Assembly (NCBI GenBank): GCA_039933175.1
Contig: JBDTOR010000012.1
Location: forward strand, 1 to 28,187
Length of the DNA stretch: 28,187 bases
Reading direction: 5' to 3'
Source: Hyphomicrobium_A sp039933175
GTDB taxonomy: Bacteria > Pseudomonadota > Alphaproteobacteria > Rhizobiales > Hyphomicrobiaceae
The notes beneath the pieces were generated by a model. It worked only from the letters and a program-made list of their open reading frames with translations. It made no database searches and was not told where the DNA came from. Positions 9,867 through 18,704 of this stretch are shown one piece after another (position 1 is the first letter of the stretch; each line of letters starts with the position of its first letter). Both the position numbers and the translations under genes were made by a program.

Positions 9867-11267
9867 CTAGTTGGCCGGCTGCGGCTGGGTGTTCGGGCGC
9901 AGGAAGCCGATGGCGACGTAGGCCACCGCCGAGGCCGCGAGTGCGATGAGATAGGGGGCTTCCCACTCGAGCATGAAGCGGCCCGTCGCCCATACGGCGG
10001 TACCCAGCAGGATGGACACGGCGGCGCTAGCGGCGCCACCGAAGCGCGTAAACATCCCGAACGCCGCCGAGACAAAAACGCCGGCACTGCCGAAGGCCGA
10101 GGCGATCTCGACCAGCTCCTTGATGCGGTCCGAGGTCAACGCGAGCAGGAATGCCGCAAAGGTGAGGGCGACGACGCTGAGCCGCGCCGCGATGAGCTTG
10201 CCGCGCATGCCGAGCGTCGGGATCAGCCGCACGACGATGTTGTGCGAGACCTGGGCGCCTGAGGCGTGCAGGGCCGAGTGCACCACCGACAGGATGGCCG
10301 AGATCAGCGCGCCGCCGAAGATCACGTAGTGCCATTGCGGCAGGTAGTGCTCCGAAAGGACCGAGATCACCTGCTCGGAATCAACGAGCTTGGCTTGCAG
10401 CTCGGGGTTGCCGCGGACGAGGCCGGAGGCGGCAAGCCCGAGAAAGACCGGCAGCAAGCCGATGACGATATACATGAGGCCGCCCGTGACGGTGCCGCCG
10501 CGAGCGACGGCCGCCGAGCGCGCGCCGAGGAAGCGTGAGATGAGTTCGATGGCGACGAACGAGCCGAAGAAGGCGACTGCCACGGCTTCGGTTACCTCAA
10601 GCGGCGTCCCATGCGCCTGGGCTGCAAAGACGAGGTGATCGGCCGGCATGCCTTGCAGTGCCGGTGTCACGCCACCCGCGGCGACGACTACGGCGATCGT
10701 CAACACGACGAGCCCGATGATGACCGCGGTGCCCTGCAGGAAATCGGTCACGGAATCGGCCAGCAGGCCGCCGATGACTGAGTAGGAAGCGACCAGCACG
10801 GCCGCGAGGATGATCGCATTCGACAGCGACATGTCGGAGCTGGAGCTCAGCACCTGTCCGAAGGCGCGAATCTGCGCCGCCGCCCAGAACACCGAGCCCG
10901 GTAGCAGGATGACCACCACGAGCTTCTCGACGCCGGGGGAGAAGCGCGCCCGAAACACGTCCGCGAACGTAGTGACGCCCATACGCCAAAGCACGGCCGC
11001 ATAGAGGAAGCCGGCAGCGACCACAGCCAGACCGTAGGCGAGGGGATCGACCAGCGCGCCCGAAATGCCCTTGTCGTAGACTTCGGCGGTGGTCGCGACG
11101 ATCGCCTCGGCGCCGAACCAGGTGGCAAAGACCGAGAAGGCGACGAGGGTCGGCCCAAGGCTGCGGCCGGCGAGGATGTAGTCGGCCTCGCTCTTCACGC
11201 GGCGCGAGACCCAGATGCCCACGGCAAATTGCGCCAGGACATAGGCGATCATTCCGAACAGGATCAT
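9867..11267 (-). CDS. Sodium:solute symporter family transporter
   Basis: The 466-residue inner-membrane protein has about 13 hydrophobic segments and sodium/solute symporter (SSS) hallmarks. These are an N-terminal YILAGRSLGP segment after the first helix, then ATWFGAEAIVATTAEVYDKG, SYSVIGGLLADSVTDFLQG, and helix-breaking glycines in the core bundle. SSS transporters take up sugars, amino acids, organic acids or urea with Na+. The sequence does not settle which; it is not obviously PutP or ActP. A DUF1622 gene lies 83 bases upstream on the same strand and is probably co-transcribed. It converges on tRNA-Leu. Confidence 0.9.
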   Translation of the reverse strand: MILFGMIAYVLAQFAVGIWVSRRVKSEADYILAGRSLGPTLVAFSVFATWFGAEAIVATTAEVYDKGISGALVDPLAYGLAVVAAGFLYAAVLWRMGVTTFADVFRARFSPGVEKLVVVILLPGSVFWAAAQIRAFGQVLSSSSDMSLSNAIILAAVLVASYSVIGGLLADSVTDFLQGTAVIIGLVVLTIAVVVAAGGVTPALQGMPADHLVFAAQAHGTPLEVTEAVAVAFFGSFVAIELISRFLGARSAAVARGGTVTGGLMYIVIGLLPVFLGLAASGLVRGNPELQAKLVDSEQVISVLSEHYLPQWHYVIFGGALISAILSVVHSALHASGAQVSHNIVVRLIPTLGMRGKLIAARLSVVALTFAAFLLALTSDRIKELVEIASAFGSAGVFVSAAFGMFTRFGGAASAAVSILLGTAVWATGRFMLEWEAPYLIALAASAVAYVAIGFLRPNTQPQPAN

Positions 11268-11350
11268 GGCGGCCCCCCGGCAGCGTGCACGTCGGCCAGA
11301 TCATGGCGGTCGGAGGTAGGGACGACAAGCGCCGTTCGGACGCGGGGGTG

Positions 11351-11728
11351 CTAAGCGGGCCCGGGCGCCGGTTGCGCGGCGGCTTGCTGCTGTAGGCGCG
11401 TCGTGTCCCAGGGCCAGTGGCCGTTGATCTCGACGTCGAGCGAGATCGACAGGAAGGTGCGGATCATCACGATGCCGCCGAGCACGGCGATACCCTGCAA
11501 GGTCGGGTCGACCACGACGGACTTGAGGATATCGGCGGCGATGAGCAGTTCCAGTCCGACCAGAATGCCGCGCCCGAGGTTGGCCCGATAGTCGCGGTAG
11601 TTGGCCAGAAATCCAGTCTGCCAGGCGCGCACGAGGAAGACAGCCGTCGAAATGGCGACGCCGATCAGGATGACGGCAAAGCTGATGATGTCGAGCGTCT
11701 CGCTGGTCCACAGGGCGAGGTCTCTCAT
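11351..11728 (-). CDS. DUF1622 membrane protein
   Basis: The 125-residue product has three predicted membrane helices (about 12-34, 52-70, 76-96). It carries the DUF1622 pattern: RANLGRGILVGLELLIAADI, then VVVDPTLQGIAVLGGIVMIRTFLS, then VEINGHWPW. The C-terminal ~15 residues are Gln/Ala/Pro-rich and probably disordered. The family function is unknown. It precedes the symporter gene and may be a small accessory membrane protein, though I see no direct proof. Confidence 0.88.
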   Translation of the reverse strand: MRDLALWTSETLDIISFAVILIGVAISTAVFLVRAWQTGFLANYRDYRANLGRGILVGLELLIAADILKSVVVDPTLQGIAVLGGIVMIRTFLSISLDVEINGHWPWDTTRLQQQAAAQPAPGPA

Positions 11729-11855
11729 GGCGTGTTCACCAGCTCCGAAGCCATCGATTGGCCCATATCACTGCCCCAGCTAAGGGCACATTGCAGTGCC
11801 AACGGTTGCAGAACGGTAACGCGGCCAGGGTACCCGACGGACGAGGTAGCTTCGT

Positions 11856-12647
11856 TTGTTCTACATCTCGAAGGTCTTTTGGGCGGTGATGCAGCCGGCC
11901 ATGCTGCTACTGATCTTGACCGTCGCCGGTGCCGTCCTGCTCGGAACGCGCTACCAGCGTACTGGACGAGGGCTCGTCATCGCAGCGGCGGTGTTCTTCG
12001 TCATCGGCGGCCTCGGTCCGCTCAGCACCTGGATGATCCTGCCGCTCGAGGATCGCTTTCCGCGCACGGTCCTGGGCGACCGGCCGGTCGACGGCATTAT
12101 CATCCTCGGCGGTTCGGAAGACTCGCGCGTGGCTGCAGGGCGCGGCGCCCACGCGCTCAACGAATCCGCCGAGCGCATGACGGAGGCAGCGGCGCTGGCG
12201 CGGCGCTACCCGAATGCCAAGGTCCTGTTCACCGGCGGCTCCATCGAGATGCTCGGCGCGCCGACGGTCGGGGCCGATGCGGCGGAGATCGTGCTGCGCG
12301 ACCTGGGTGTCGGCAGCGACCGACTGATCCTTGAGCGCAAGGCGCGCAACACCGCCGAGAACGCGATCCTGGCCAAACAGATCGCCGATCCCAAACCAGG
12401 CGAGCGCTGGCTGCTCGTCACTTCCGCCTGGCACATGCCGCGGTCGATGGGGCTGTTCCGCAAGGCCGGCTTTGATGTCGAACCGTGGCCGAGCGACTAC
12501 CGCACTGCCGGTCCGGGCGATGCCTGGATGCTGTTTGGCTCGCCGGTGGAAGGGCTGCGCCGGCTCGACTTCGTCGTGAAGGAATGGCTGGGGCTAGCGG
12601 TGAACCGGCTGACGGGTAAGTCCGACGTGCTGTTCCCGGCGCCGTAG
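11856..12647 (+). CDS. YdcF/ElyC-type DUF218 envelope protein
   Basis: The 263-residue product starts at TTG, supported by ACGAGGT at 11841-11847. It has two N-terminal membrane helices (about 10-30 and 38-56) and then a DUF218 domain with GIIILGGSEDSR (80-91), RNTAENA and LLVTSAWHMPRSMGLFRKAG. ElyC-type members with this layout affect cell-envelope and undecaprenyl-phosphate carrier metabolism in E. coli; the precise reaction is not settled. It lies alone on the plus strand, divergent from the DUF1622/symporter pair, and ends one base before the convergent hydrolase gene. Confidence 0.9.
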   Translation: MFYISKVFWAVMQPAMLLLILTVAGAVLLGTRYQRTGRGLVIAAAVFFVIGGLGPLSTWMILPLEDRFPRTVLGDRPVDGIIILGGSEDSRVAAGRGAHALNESAERMTEAAALARRYPNAKVLFTGGSIEMLGAPTVGADAAEIVLRDLGVGSDRLILERKARNTAENAILAKQIADPKPGERWLLVTSAWHMPRSMGLFRKAGFDVEPWPSDYRTAGPGDAWMLFGSPVEGLRRLDFVVKEWLGLAVNRLTGKSDVLFPAP

Positions 12648-12648
12648 A

Positions 12649-13563
12649 TTAAGCCGTGGCCAGCGCCAGCTGCCGTCCGGCATCGGCAGCGGTGAGGAAA
12701 TGGCGGATGGCCTCGTTCGTCGCGGGATCCTTCAGCAGCGGCGCATGGCCCTGGTTCGCCACCGTTACCGTAACCATGGCGGGATGCCGGCGGTGCATCT
12801 CGTTGACGGTCTCGGCGGTGAGGATGTCGGAATTCTCGCCGCGCACCACCATCAGGGGAACGCGTTTGAGCGCCTCGAACTGAGGCCACAAGGTCGGCAT
12901 CGGCCCGTCGAGCACCGACAGCGCATTGCCTAGGTTGGAGTCATACCCCGGGGCCGGCTTGCCGTTCTTCTCGTTGTACCACTGCCGCGCAACCTCCTCC
13001 CACACCGTCTCCGAAATTTCGGGGAAGTGACGGCGGTTCAACTCCCGCACCATGCGGGCGGCGTCGGGCCACGAGAAGGGCAGGGGCACGCGGCCCACAT
13101 AGCCACTGATGCGGGCAAGACCTTCATGCTCGATCACCGGGCCGATATCGTTCAGCACCACGGCGCCGATCGCTGTCGGCTGCGCGGCAGCCATGAGCAT
13201 GGTGATCAAGCCGCCACGTGACGTTCCGATGACGGCGGCGTCCTGCAGGCCACTCAGCGTCACGAAGTCGAGCACGTCGAGCATCTCGACCGGGACGCTG
13301 TAGTTGCGCCAATCCGGATCGAACTCCGACAGTCCGCGCCCGCGGTAATCCATGGTGTAGACGGTGCGCGGTGTATTCGACCGGCGGCTCAGCGTTACGG
13401 CGAGGTCGTGAAAATCACGGCCGTTGCGCGTCAGCCCCGGCAGGCACAGCGCCGGCCGGGCGTGGCGCCCCGTGCCGCCCGCTGCGGGATAGCGGCGCGC
13501 ATGCAGCCGTAGCCCGTCGCGGGATGTGTAGTAAAGATCCTCGAAGCCTTCGCCGCTCGTCAT
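12649..13563 (-). CDS. Alpha/beta-fold hydrolase
   Basis: The 304-residue product has the alpha/beta hydrolase core: oxyanion strand LCLPGLTRNGRDF (39-51), nucleophile elbow VIGTSRGG with S115, probable acid D246 in GENSDILTAE, and H273 in NQGHAPLL. A cap is likely between residues ~140 and 230. The closest recognisable group is the broad esterase/haloalkane-dehalogenase-like superfamily; substrate unknown. It lies 78 bases downstream of the lytic transglycosylase gene on the same strand. There is no signal peptide, so it should act in the cytoplasm. Confidence 0.88.
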   Translation of the reverse strand: MTSGEGFEDLYYTSRDGLRLHARRYPAAGGTGRHARPALCLPGLTRNGRDFHDLAVTLSRRSNTPRTVYTMDYRGRGLSEFDPDWRNYSVPVEMLDVLDFVTLSGLQDAAVIGTSRGGLITMLMAAAQPTAIGAVVLNDIGPVIEHEGLARISGYVGRVPLPFSWPDAARMVRELNRRHFPEISETVWEEVARQWYNEKNGKPAPGYDSNLGNALSVLDGPMPTLWPQFEALKRVPLMVVRGENSDILTAETVNEMHRRHPAMVTVTVANQGHAPLLKDPATNEAIRHFLTAADAGRQLALATA

Positions 13564-13641
13564 CGTCTAACCAGACCTCTCGCCCGATAGAACGGGATCG
13601 CCGGCGCCCCGCGGGGCAGCGCCAGGACGCGTCAAGCTCAA

Positions 13642-15891
13642 CTATTTGCGTGAGTCTGCCGTGCTCGTCTTGCGAACGATGCCGGCCGGCTCGTTGGCGT
13701 TGGACGCCGTCCGCGCCCGATTAAGATCCTCGTCCAGTCGCAGGGCGGTTGCTTCCTCGCCCAGTCGTGCACGATAGATCTGAATGTTCGACAGCACCTT
13801 GGCGACGTAGCGTCGCGTCTCCTCGATGGGGATGCGCTCGATCCAGTCGATGGGGTCGATGGCGGACGTACGCGGATCGCCGAATTCCTTGACCCATTGG
13901 CGTGTGCGGCCAGGGCCGGCGTTGTAGCTCGACAGCGCCAGGACGTATGAGCCCTGCCATTCCGCCATGCGGTCGGCGACGTAGGCCGAAGCGATCATGA
14001 TATTATAGGAATCGTCGGTCAGCAGCCGCGCGTGCGTGCACTTGATCTTGTAGTCGCGGCAGATGTGGTTGGCGGTCACCTTCATGACCTGCAGGATGCC
14101 CGCCGCGCCGGCGCTAGAGACCGTATCGCTGTTGAATTCCGTCTCCTGCCGGGCGAGCCCCAGCAGCATCGCCGTCTCGGGCGGTGGACGCAGCGGGGTG
14201 TATTTCGGCAACGCGTGCACCGGATAGCTGTAATAGACCATGTTCTGGCCGTTCGCGATGGAGGCCTTGCCGATGCGCACGGCCGTCTGCGTATCGCCGG
14301 TCACCCGCGCGAAGTGCGCCGACATCGCCGTCCAAGCCTCGTCTTTCTCGATCTTCGGCAGGTTGAGCAGGAACACGCGCGTCACGGAGCGTCCAAGCCC
14401 GGCCTTGCGGGCCAGCGCAATCGCCTTCGCAGCGCTATGATTTGTAAAACGCTCGGCGCGGTCGTGATCGGGGAGCGCGGGCGGCTCGAAGCTCAGAGCC
14501 TGCCGGCCGGGCTGCAGCTTCTGCATGGCAAGCTGTCCGTGGAACGTGTCGGTCTCGCGCGCCGCCGCCTGGTAGTTGGTCCGCGCCCGTCCCTGGTCGC
14601 CCAATGCCTCGGCCGTACGGCCCATCCAGTAGTACGCGCGGCCACGACTGATGGGTCCGTCGGCAGTGCGTACCAGATCGGCGAAGTGCTTCTCAGCCTG
14701 CTTGACGTCCTTGAGGTAGCGCAGGGCGATCCACCCGGCCATGAACGTCTGGTCGTTCAACTCGTTGGCGCTGAGGGGGCCGGCGTCGCGTACGACCTCA
14801 TAGGCGAGCTTCGGTTTGTTTGCCTTGAGCGCCAGATAGGCGAGGCCCCGCCGCTCCATCCACCAGTCATCGAGATTGGCGACGACGGCGGGATCGAGCG
14901 ATGCCGTGCTCAGCAGCTTGGCGGCCTCGTCGACCTTCTCGGCCCGGCGCAGCTGCTGGATCTTGTGGAATACGACGCCCCAGTCGGCGCCGGCTCCCTT
15001 GGGCGTGCCGGCAAGCTTCGCTTTGCCTGAGCGCATGAACACAGACAGGCGCGCTTGCGCCGTCTTCTGCTCAGCGGCTGAAAGGAGAGGAATAACGCGT
15101 TTGGCCTGAGCGGCGCGATCTTCGCGGCCGGCTTTGAGCTTCACGTCCTCGCCCAGCAGACGGTCGAGGCGCCATTTGTGGTCCTGCTCGCCAAGCATTC
15201 CGCCGAAGCGAGCGAGGAAGCCCTTTTCCAGGCTGGCCGGCAGATCCTTCTCGCGCCAGATCTTTACCGCCAGCGCCTTCGCCTGATCCTTTTCACCGTG
15301 TGCGAGGTGGACCGATGCGAGCACGGCCATGCCGGCGGGGCTGCGCGCCTCGCGGCCCGTGAAATAGGTCGAGATGACTTCGGTGTCGCCGCCCTCTTCG
15401 AACAGGGTCTCTTCCATGCGCCGCTGCAATTGATCGCGGCTCGGCCAGTCGGGGTTCTGCGACAGGAACTTGAGGTAGTCGGCCGCGGTCCCTTTGCCGC
15501 GGCGCAGCCCCTCCCATTCGATGAGCGTGCGGGCGAGCGGATCGGTGATCGAGGACTGAATTTGGTGTGCCTTGGCACCGTCGCCGGCGGCGATCGCCTT
15601 GAAGGCGGCGTTGATCTTCGTGTTGTCGTCGGCAGAGAGCGGGTAGTCCTGCAGCGGCGCCACGATTTTATCGAGCTGCGAAACGTACGCCGCCTCGAGC
15701 GTGGCGGGGGACTGGGGCTTGGACGCCGCCGGTGCCGGTGTAGTGTTCTGCACTGCCGCCGTGCCGGGATCGGCTAGAGCCGGTCCGCACGCCAGCAGGA
15801 CAGCTATTGCGGCCAGCGATGCGGCGGCTCGCGCGTCAGGATCGCGACGGCTACGGGCGGCGGGCAATGGCTTCCGAAGCGTCTGGGGCAA
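13642..15891 (-). CDS. Soluble lytic murein transglycosylase (Slt-type)
   Basis: With the chosen start the product has 749 residues. It has an N-terminal signal peptide (hydrophobic ASLAAIAVLLACGPALA), a long alpha-superhelical region of TPR-like repeats, and a C-terminal goose-lysozyme-like SLT domain. The catalytic Glu is E583 in GLARQETEFNSDTVSSAGAA, followed by GILQV, ALSSYNAGPGRT and ETRRYVAKVL. It cleaves peptidoglycan glycan strands in the periplasm, forming 1,6-anhydromuramyl ends. I chose TTG at 15891 because AAGGA lies 6 bases before it and the signal peptide follows. The longer frame to 16098 adds a 69-residue Arg/Pro-rich stretch unlike any SLT N-terminus. It is divergent from dapA. 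Confidence 0.9.
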   Translation of the reverse strand: MPQTLRKPLPAARSRRDPDARAAASLAAIAVLLACGPALADPGTAAVQNTTPAPAASKPQSPATLEAAYVSQLDKIVAPLQDYPLSADDNTKINAAFKAIAAGDGAKAHQIQSSITDPLARTLIEWEGLRRGKGTAADYLKFLSQNPDWPSRDQLQRRMEETLFEEGGDTEVISTYFTGREARSPAGMAVLASVHLAHGEKDQAKALAVKIWREKDLPASLEKGFLARFGGMLGEQDHKWRLDRLLGEDVKLKAGREDRAAQAKRVIPLLSAAEQKTAQARLSVFMRSGKAKLAGTPKGAGADWGVVFHKIQQLRRAEKVDEAAKLLSTASLDPAVVANLDDWWMERRGLAYLALKANKPKLAYEVVRDAGPLSANELNDQTFMAGWIALRYLKDVKQAEKHFADLVRTADGPISRGRAYYWMGRTAEALGDQGRARTNYQAAARETDTFHGQLAMQKLQPGRQALSFEPPALPDHDRAERFTNHSAAKAIALARKAGLGRSVTRVFLLNLPKIEKDEAWTAMSAHFARVTGDTQTAVRIGKASIANGQNMVYYSYPVHALPKYTPLRPPPETAMLLGLARQETEFNSDTVSSAGAAGILQVMKVTANHICRDYKIKCTHARLLTDDSYNIMIASAYVADRMAEWQGSYVLALSSYNAGPGRTRQWVKEFGDPRTSAIDPIDWIERIPIEETRRYVAKVLSNIQIYRARLGEEATALRLDEDLNRARTASNANEPAGIVRKTSTADSRK

Positions 15892-16091
15892 TGTGCGTCC
15901 TTCCACAGGCGGCGCCGCCCCGGCTGGGTTGCGGGGCGCAAGGCAAGGTCCTAATGTCCCGGCCAACGAGGGCGCGGCGATTCCGGCATCACCAGCGCAC
16001 CGGAAAAAGTACCAAGCTGTCCGGCGAGGGACAAGGCGCCGCAGGATGCCGTCGGATACGGCGATAGCAAGGCGCCGGGGCAGATTTCCCG

Positions 16092-16121
16092 CTGACATCG
16101 CTGGCGCGAAACGAATATGAA
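16092..16121 (+). promoter_or_regulatory. Possible sigma-70 promoter for dapA
   Basis: CTGACA (16092-16097) and TATGAA (16116-16121) are spaced by 18 bases and lie about 30 bases before the dapA ATG. The match is moderate. Confidence 0.35.
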
Positions 16122-16151
16122 TGAGCTTAAAGGCTCAAGGGTAACGGGCAC

Positions 16152-17042
16152 ATGTTCAAGGGATCATTCACGGCACTGATCACCCCGTTCAGGAACGGGA
16201 GTATCGACGAGGACGCCTTCCGCCGTATCGTCGACTGGCAGATCAGCGAAGGCACGCATGGCCTCGTGCCGGTCGGCACCACAGGCGAAAGCCCGACGCT
16301 GTCGCATGAAGAGCACAAGCGTATCGTCGAGCTGACGGTCGAGACGGCCAAGGGACGCGTGCCGGTGATCGCCGGCGCGGGCTCGAACGCGACGAGCGAA
16401 GCGGTCGACTTCACGCGTCACGCCAAGAAGGTGGGCGCCTCGGCAGTCCTCGTCGTCACGCCCTACTACAACAAGCCGACCCAGGAAGGGCTTTATCAGC
16501 ACTTCAAGGCGGTCAACGACGCGGTCGACATCCCTGTCATCATCTACAACATTCCGGGCCGATCGGTGGTCGACATGACCGTCGACACCATGACGCGTTG
16601 CTTCGCGCTGAAGAACATCATCGGCGTCAAGGATGCCACGGCCAACCTGGCGCGCGCCTCGCAGCAGCGCGCCGCGATGGGCCCTGATTTCATCATGCTG
16701 TCGGGCGAAGACGCCACGGCGCTGGGCTTCATGGCCCACGGCGGCCACGGCTGCATCTCGGTCGTCTCCAACATTGCCCCGCGCCTGTGCGCCGACTTCC
16801 AGAACGCCTGCCTCGCCGGCGACTACAAGACGGCGCTCGCCCTGCAGGACCGCCTTATGCCATTGCACGATGCGATGTTCTGCGAGTCGAACCCGGGGCC
16901 GGTGAAGTACGCAGCCTCGCGGCTCGGCCTATGCGAGGCGGAGGCCCGCCTGCCGCTGGTGCCGATTTCGCAATCCTCCCAGCGGACCGTCGACGCGGCG
17001 CTCGTCCGCGCCGGTCTCATCCAGGCGCGCGCCGCGGAATAG
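16152..17042 (+). CDS. dapA: 4-hydroxy-tetrahydrodipicolinate synthase
   Basis: DapA condenses pyruvate with aspartate semialdehyde, the first committed step to diaminopimelate and lysine. The 296-residue TIM barrel has GTTGESPTLS (T43/T44), the catalytic tyrosine Y132 in IIYNIPGR with R137, and the Schiff-base lysine K160 in GVKDATANL. The length equals that of E. coli DapA. It is divergent from the lytic transglycosylase gene and is followed 40 bases later by smpB, an arrangement common in Hyphomicrobiales. Both products concern processes near peptidoglycan and translation, but the linkage is probably only positional. Confidence 0.97.
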   Translation: MFKGSFTALITPFRNGSIDEDAFRRIVDWQISEGTHGLVPVGTTGESPTLSHEEHKRIVELTVETAKGRVPVIAGAGSNATSEAVDFTRHAKKVGASAVLVVTPYYNKPTQEGLYQHFKAVNDAVDIPVIIYNIPGRSVVDMTVDTMTRCFALKNIIGVKDATANLARASQQRAAMGPDFIMLSGEDATALGFMAHGGHGCISVVSNIAPRLCADFQNACLAGDYKTALALQDRLMPLHDAMFCESNPGPVKYAASRLGLCEAEARLPLVPISQSSQRTVDAALVRAGLIQARAAE

Positions 17043-17082
17043 CGCGGCGACGTCCCCCTTCAAGTTCGGAGTTTGACAGGCC

Positions 17083-17559
17083 ATGGCGGCCAAAAAAGTG
17101 GACGACCGCCTCATCGTTGCCGAGAACCGGCAGGCCCGTCACGAATACTTCCTCACCGAGACCTGGGAAGCCGGCCTCATGCTGACGGGCACGGAGGTGA
17201 AATCGCTGCGCAAAGGGCAGGCGAACATCTCCGAGAGCTACGCCTCGTGGGAGGAGGGGGCCCTGTGGCTGGTCAACTCCTACATCCCCGAGTACCAGGG
17301 CGCCGGACGCTTCTTCCAGCACGAGCCGCGCCGCAAGCGCCGGCTGCTGCTGCACGCCAAGGAGATCCACAAGCTCAACATCGCGGTCGATCGGCAGGGC
17401 ATGACGATGATCCCGCTGGAGCTGTATTTCAACGCGCGCGGCATCGCCAAGCTGAAACTCGCCCTGGCGCAGGGCAAGAAGCTGCACGACAAGCGCGAGG
17501 CCGACAAGAAGCGCGACTGGAACCGCGAGAAGGCGCGCGTCATGCGCGACAAGGGCTGA
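17083..17559 (+). CDS. smpB: SsrA (tmRNA)-binding protein
   Basis: SmpB binds tmRNA and delivers it to stalled ribosomes in trans-translation. The 158-residue product has the family start VAENRQARHEYFL, the core LTGTEVKSLRKGQANI, the conserved AYASW-like stretch ESYASWEEG, and a basic C-terminal tail (LHDKREADKKRDWNREKARV) that enters the mRNA channel. The stop overlaps the next ATG by one base (TGATG), coupling it to the peroxiredoxin pair. No ssrA gene is visible in the window. Confidence 0.97.
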   Translation: MAAKKVDDRLIVAENRQARHEYFLTETWEAGLMLTGTEVKSLRKGQANISESYASWEEGALWLVNSYIPEYQGAGRFFQHEPRRKRRLLLHAKEIHKLNIAVDRQGMTMIPLELYFNARGIAKLKLALAQGKKLHDKREADKKRDWNREKARVMRDKG

Positions 17560-18140
17560 TGTCGGACGCCGCCTCGCCGGATTTGTTGCACGTCGACTGG
17601 TCGCGGCTACCGCCCCCTGTCGACGACGGTGCCACCCGGCACCTGCCGGGGGCGCGCGTTCCGGATATCGCTCTCCCGGCGACCGACGGGGCCGCTGTGT
17701 CGCTGTCGAGCCTGGCCGGACGGACGGTGGTCTATGCCTACCCGCTGACGGGACGGCCGGGCACGCCGCTCCCCGAGGGCTGGGACGCCATCCCCGGTGC
17801 CCGTGGCTGCACACCGCAGAGCTGCGCCTTCCGGGACCACCACGCCGAGCTGTTGGCGGCCGGGGCAGGGCGCGTGTTCGGCCTTTCGACCCAGGATACC
17901 CCTTACCAGTGCGAGGCGGCGGAGCGGCTGCACCTGCCGTTCCCCCTTTTGTCGGATGCGGCGCTTCGCCTGACGACCGCGCTCAAACTTCCCGCCATGC
18001 TGGTGGGGGGCGCCACGCTATTGCGGCGAATGACGCTCATCATCACAGACGGTGTCATCACGCATGTGTTCTATCCGGTGTTTCCGCCCGACCGCAGCGC
18101 CGCCGAGGTGCTTGCATGGCTGAGAGCGCACCCGGCATGA
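17559..18140 (+). CDS. Peroxiredoxin (BCP/PrxQ-like, both cysteines present)
   Basis: The 193-residue product is a thioredoxin-fold peroxiredoxin that reduces peroxides. The active-site loop GARGCTPQSCAFRDHHAELL carries peroxidatic C84 and, five residues later, C89. This is the C-x4-C spacing of bacterioferritin-comigratory protein/PrxQ enzymes. VFGLSTQD and LHLPFPLLSD follow as in the family. It has an unusual insertion (PLTGRPGTPLPEGWDAIPG) between the first core strand and the active-site loop, and a ~30-residue N-terminal extension. It overlaps smpB by one base and the next gene by four. The reductant (thioredoxin or other) is not visible. Confidence 0.88.
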   Translation: MSDAASPDLLHVDWSRLPPPVDDGATRHLPGARVPDIALPATDGAAVSLSSLAGRTVVYAYPLTGRPGTPLPEGWDAIPGARGCTPQSCAFRDHHAELLAAGAGRVFGLSTQDTPYQCEAAERLHLPFPLLSDAALRLTTALKLPAMLVGGATLLRRMTLIITDGVITHVFYPVFPPDRSAAEVLAWLRAHPA

Positions 18141-18703
18141 CGACGGAAAGTGCGCCGGTGGCGCTGGCCGACGACGGCGCCGCCCGCCATCTGGTGAATG
18201 GCCTGGAATTGCCCGACGTGGCGCTGCCTTCCAGCCGCGGGGAGATGGTCAATCTAAGCACACGCAAGGGCGCCAGCGTGGTCTACGTCTATCCATGGAC
18301 CGGGCGCCCCGGCGTGGCTGATCCGCCGGGCTGGGATGACATCCCCGGAGCCCACGGCTCGACTCCGGAGACCGAAGGCTTCCGCGATCTCTATTTGAGG
18401 TTTCGCGCCCAGCGCATCGAAGTGTTCGGCCTCAGCAGCCAGCCGACCGAGCACCATGCCGAGCTGATCGCGCGCCTCGCCGTACCGTTTCCACTGCTGA
18501 GCGATGCCGAGTTCGGTTTCAAGGAGGCGCTGGGACTGCCCACCTTCGATGCTGGCGGAACCGCATACTTAAAGCGCCTGACGCTGTTCGTTCGCGACGG
18601 GCGGCTCGCCCACGCATTCTATCCGGTGGAGCGCCCAGCGAGCCACGCGCGCGAGGTGCTGGAGTGGCTCGACGAAATGCGCCGCGCGATCGCCAAGTCC
18701 TGA
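18137..18703 (+). CDS. Peroxiredoxin-like paralogue lacking all cysteines
   Basis: The 188-residue product is plainly a paralogue of the preceding gene: both share YVYPWTGRPG/YAYPLTGRPG, GWDxIPGA, VFGLS and PFPLLSDA. In the active-site loop it reads GAHGSTPETEGFRDLY: the peroxidatic position is S75 and the resolving position E80. No cysteine occurs anywhere in the protein, so normal peroxidase chemistry is impossible. It may be a regulatory or structural partner or have another redox-independent role. I chose the ATG at 18137, overlapping the upstream stop by 4 bases (ATGA); another in-frame ATG at 18116 would add seven residues. The frame is intact and motifs around the loop are conserved, so it is not a decaying pseudogene. 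Confidence 0.85.
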   Translation: MTTESAPVALADDGAARHLVNGLELPDVALPSSRGEMVNLSTRKGASVVYVYPWTGRPGVADPPGWDDIPGAHGSTPETEGFRDLYLRFRAQRIEVFGLSSQPTEHHAELIARLAVPFPLLSDAEFGFKEALGLPTFDAGGTAYLKRLTLFVRDGRLAHAFYPVERPASHAREVLEWLDEMRRAIAKS

Positions 18704-18704
18704 G

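Noticed and set aside
14032..15030. A 332-residue plus-strand frame opposite the lytic transglycosylase
   Set aside because: Antisense shadow; the minus-strand frame has a signal peptide, TPR-like region and SLT motifs.
15892..16098. N-terminal extension of the lytic transglycosylase frame
   Set aside because: It precedes the signal peptide by 69 Arg/Pro-rich residues with no family match; a TTG at 15891 has a good ribosome site directly before the signal peptide.
18137..18703. Cysteine-less peroxiredoxin as a pseudogene
   Set aside because: The frame is full length, translationally coupled, and the fold motifs around the lost cysteines are preserved.
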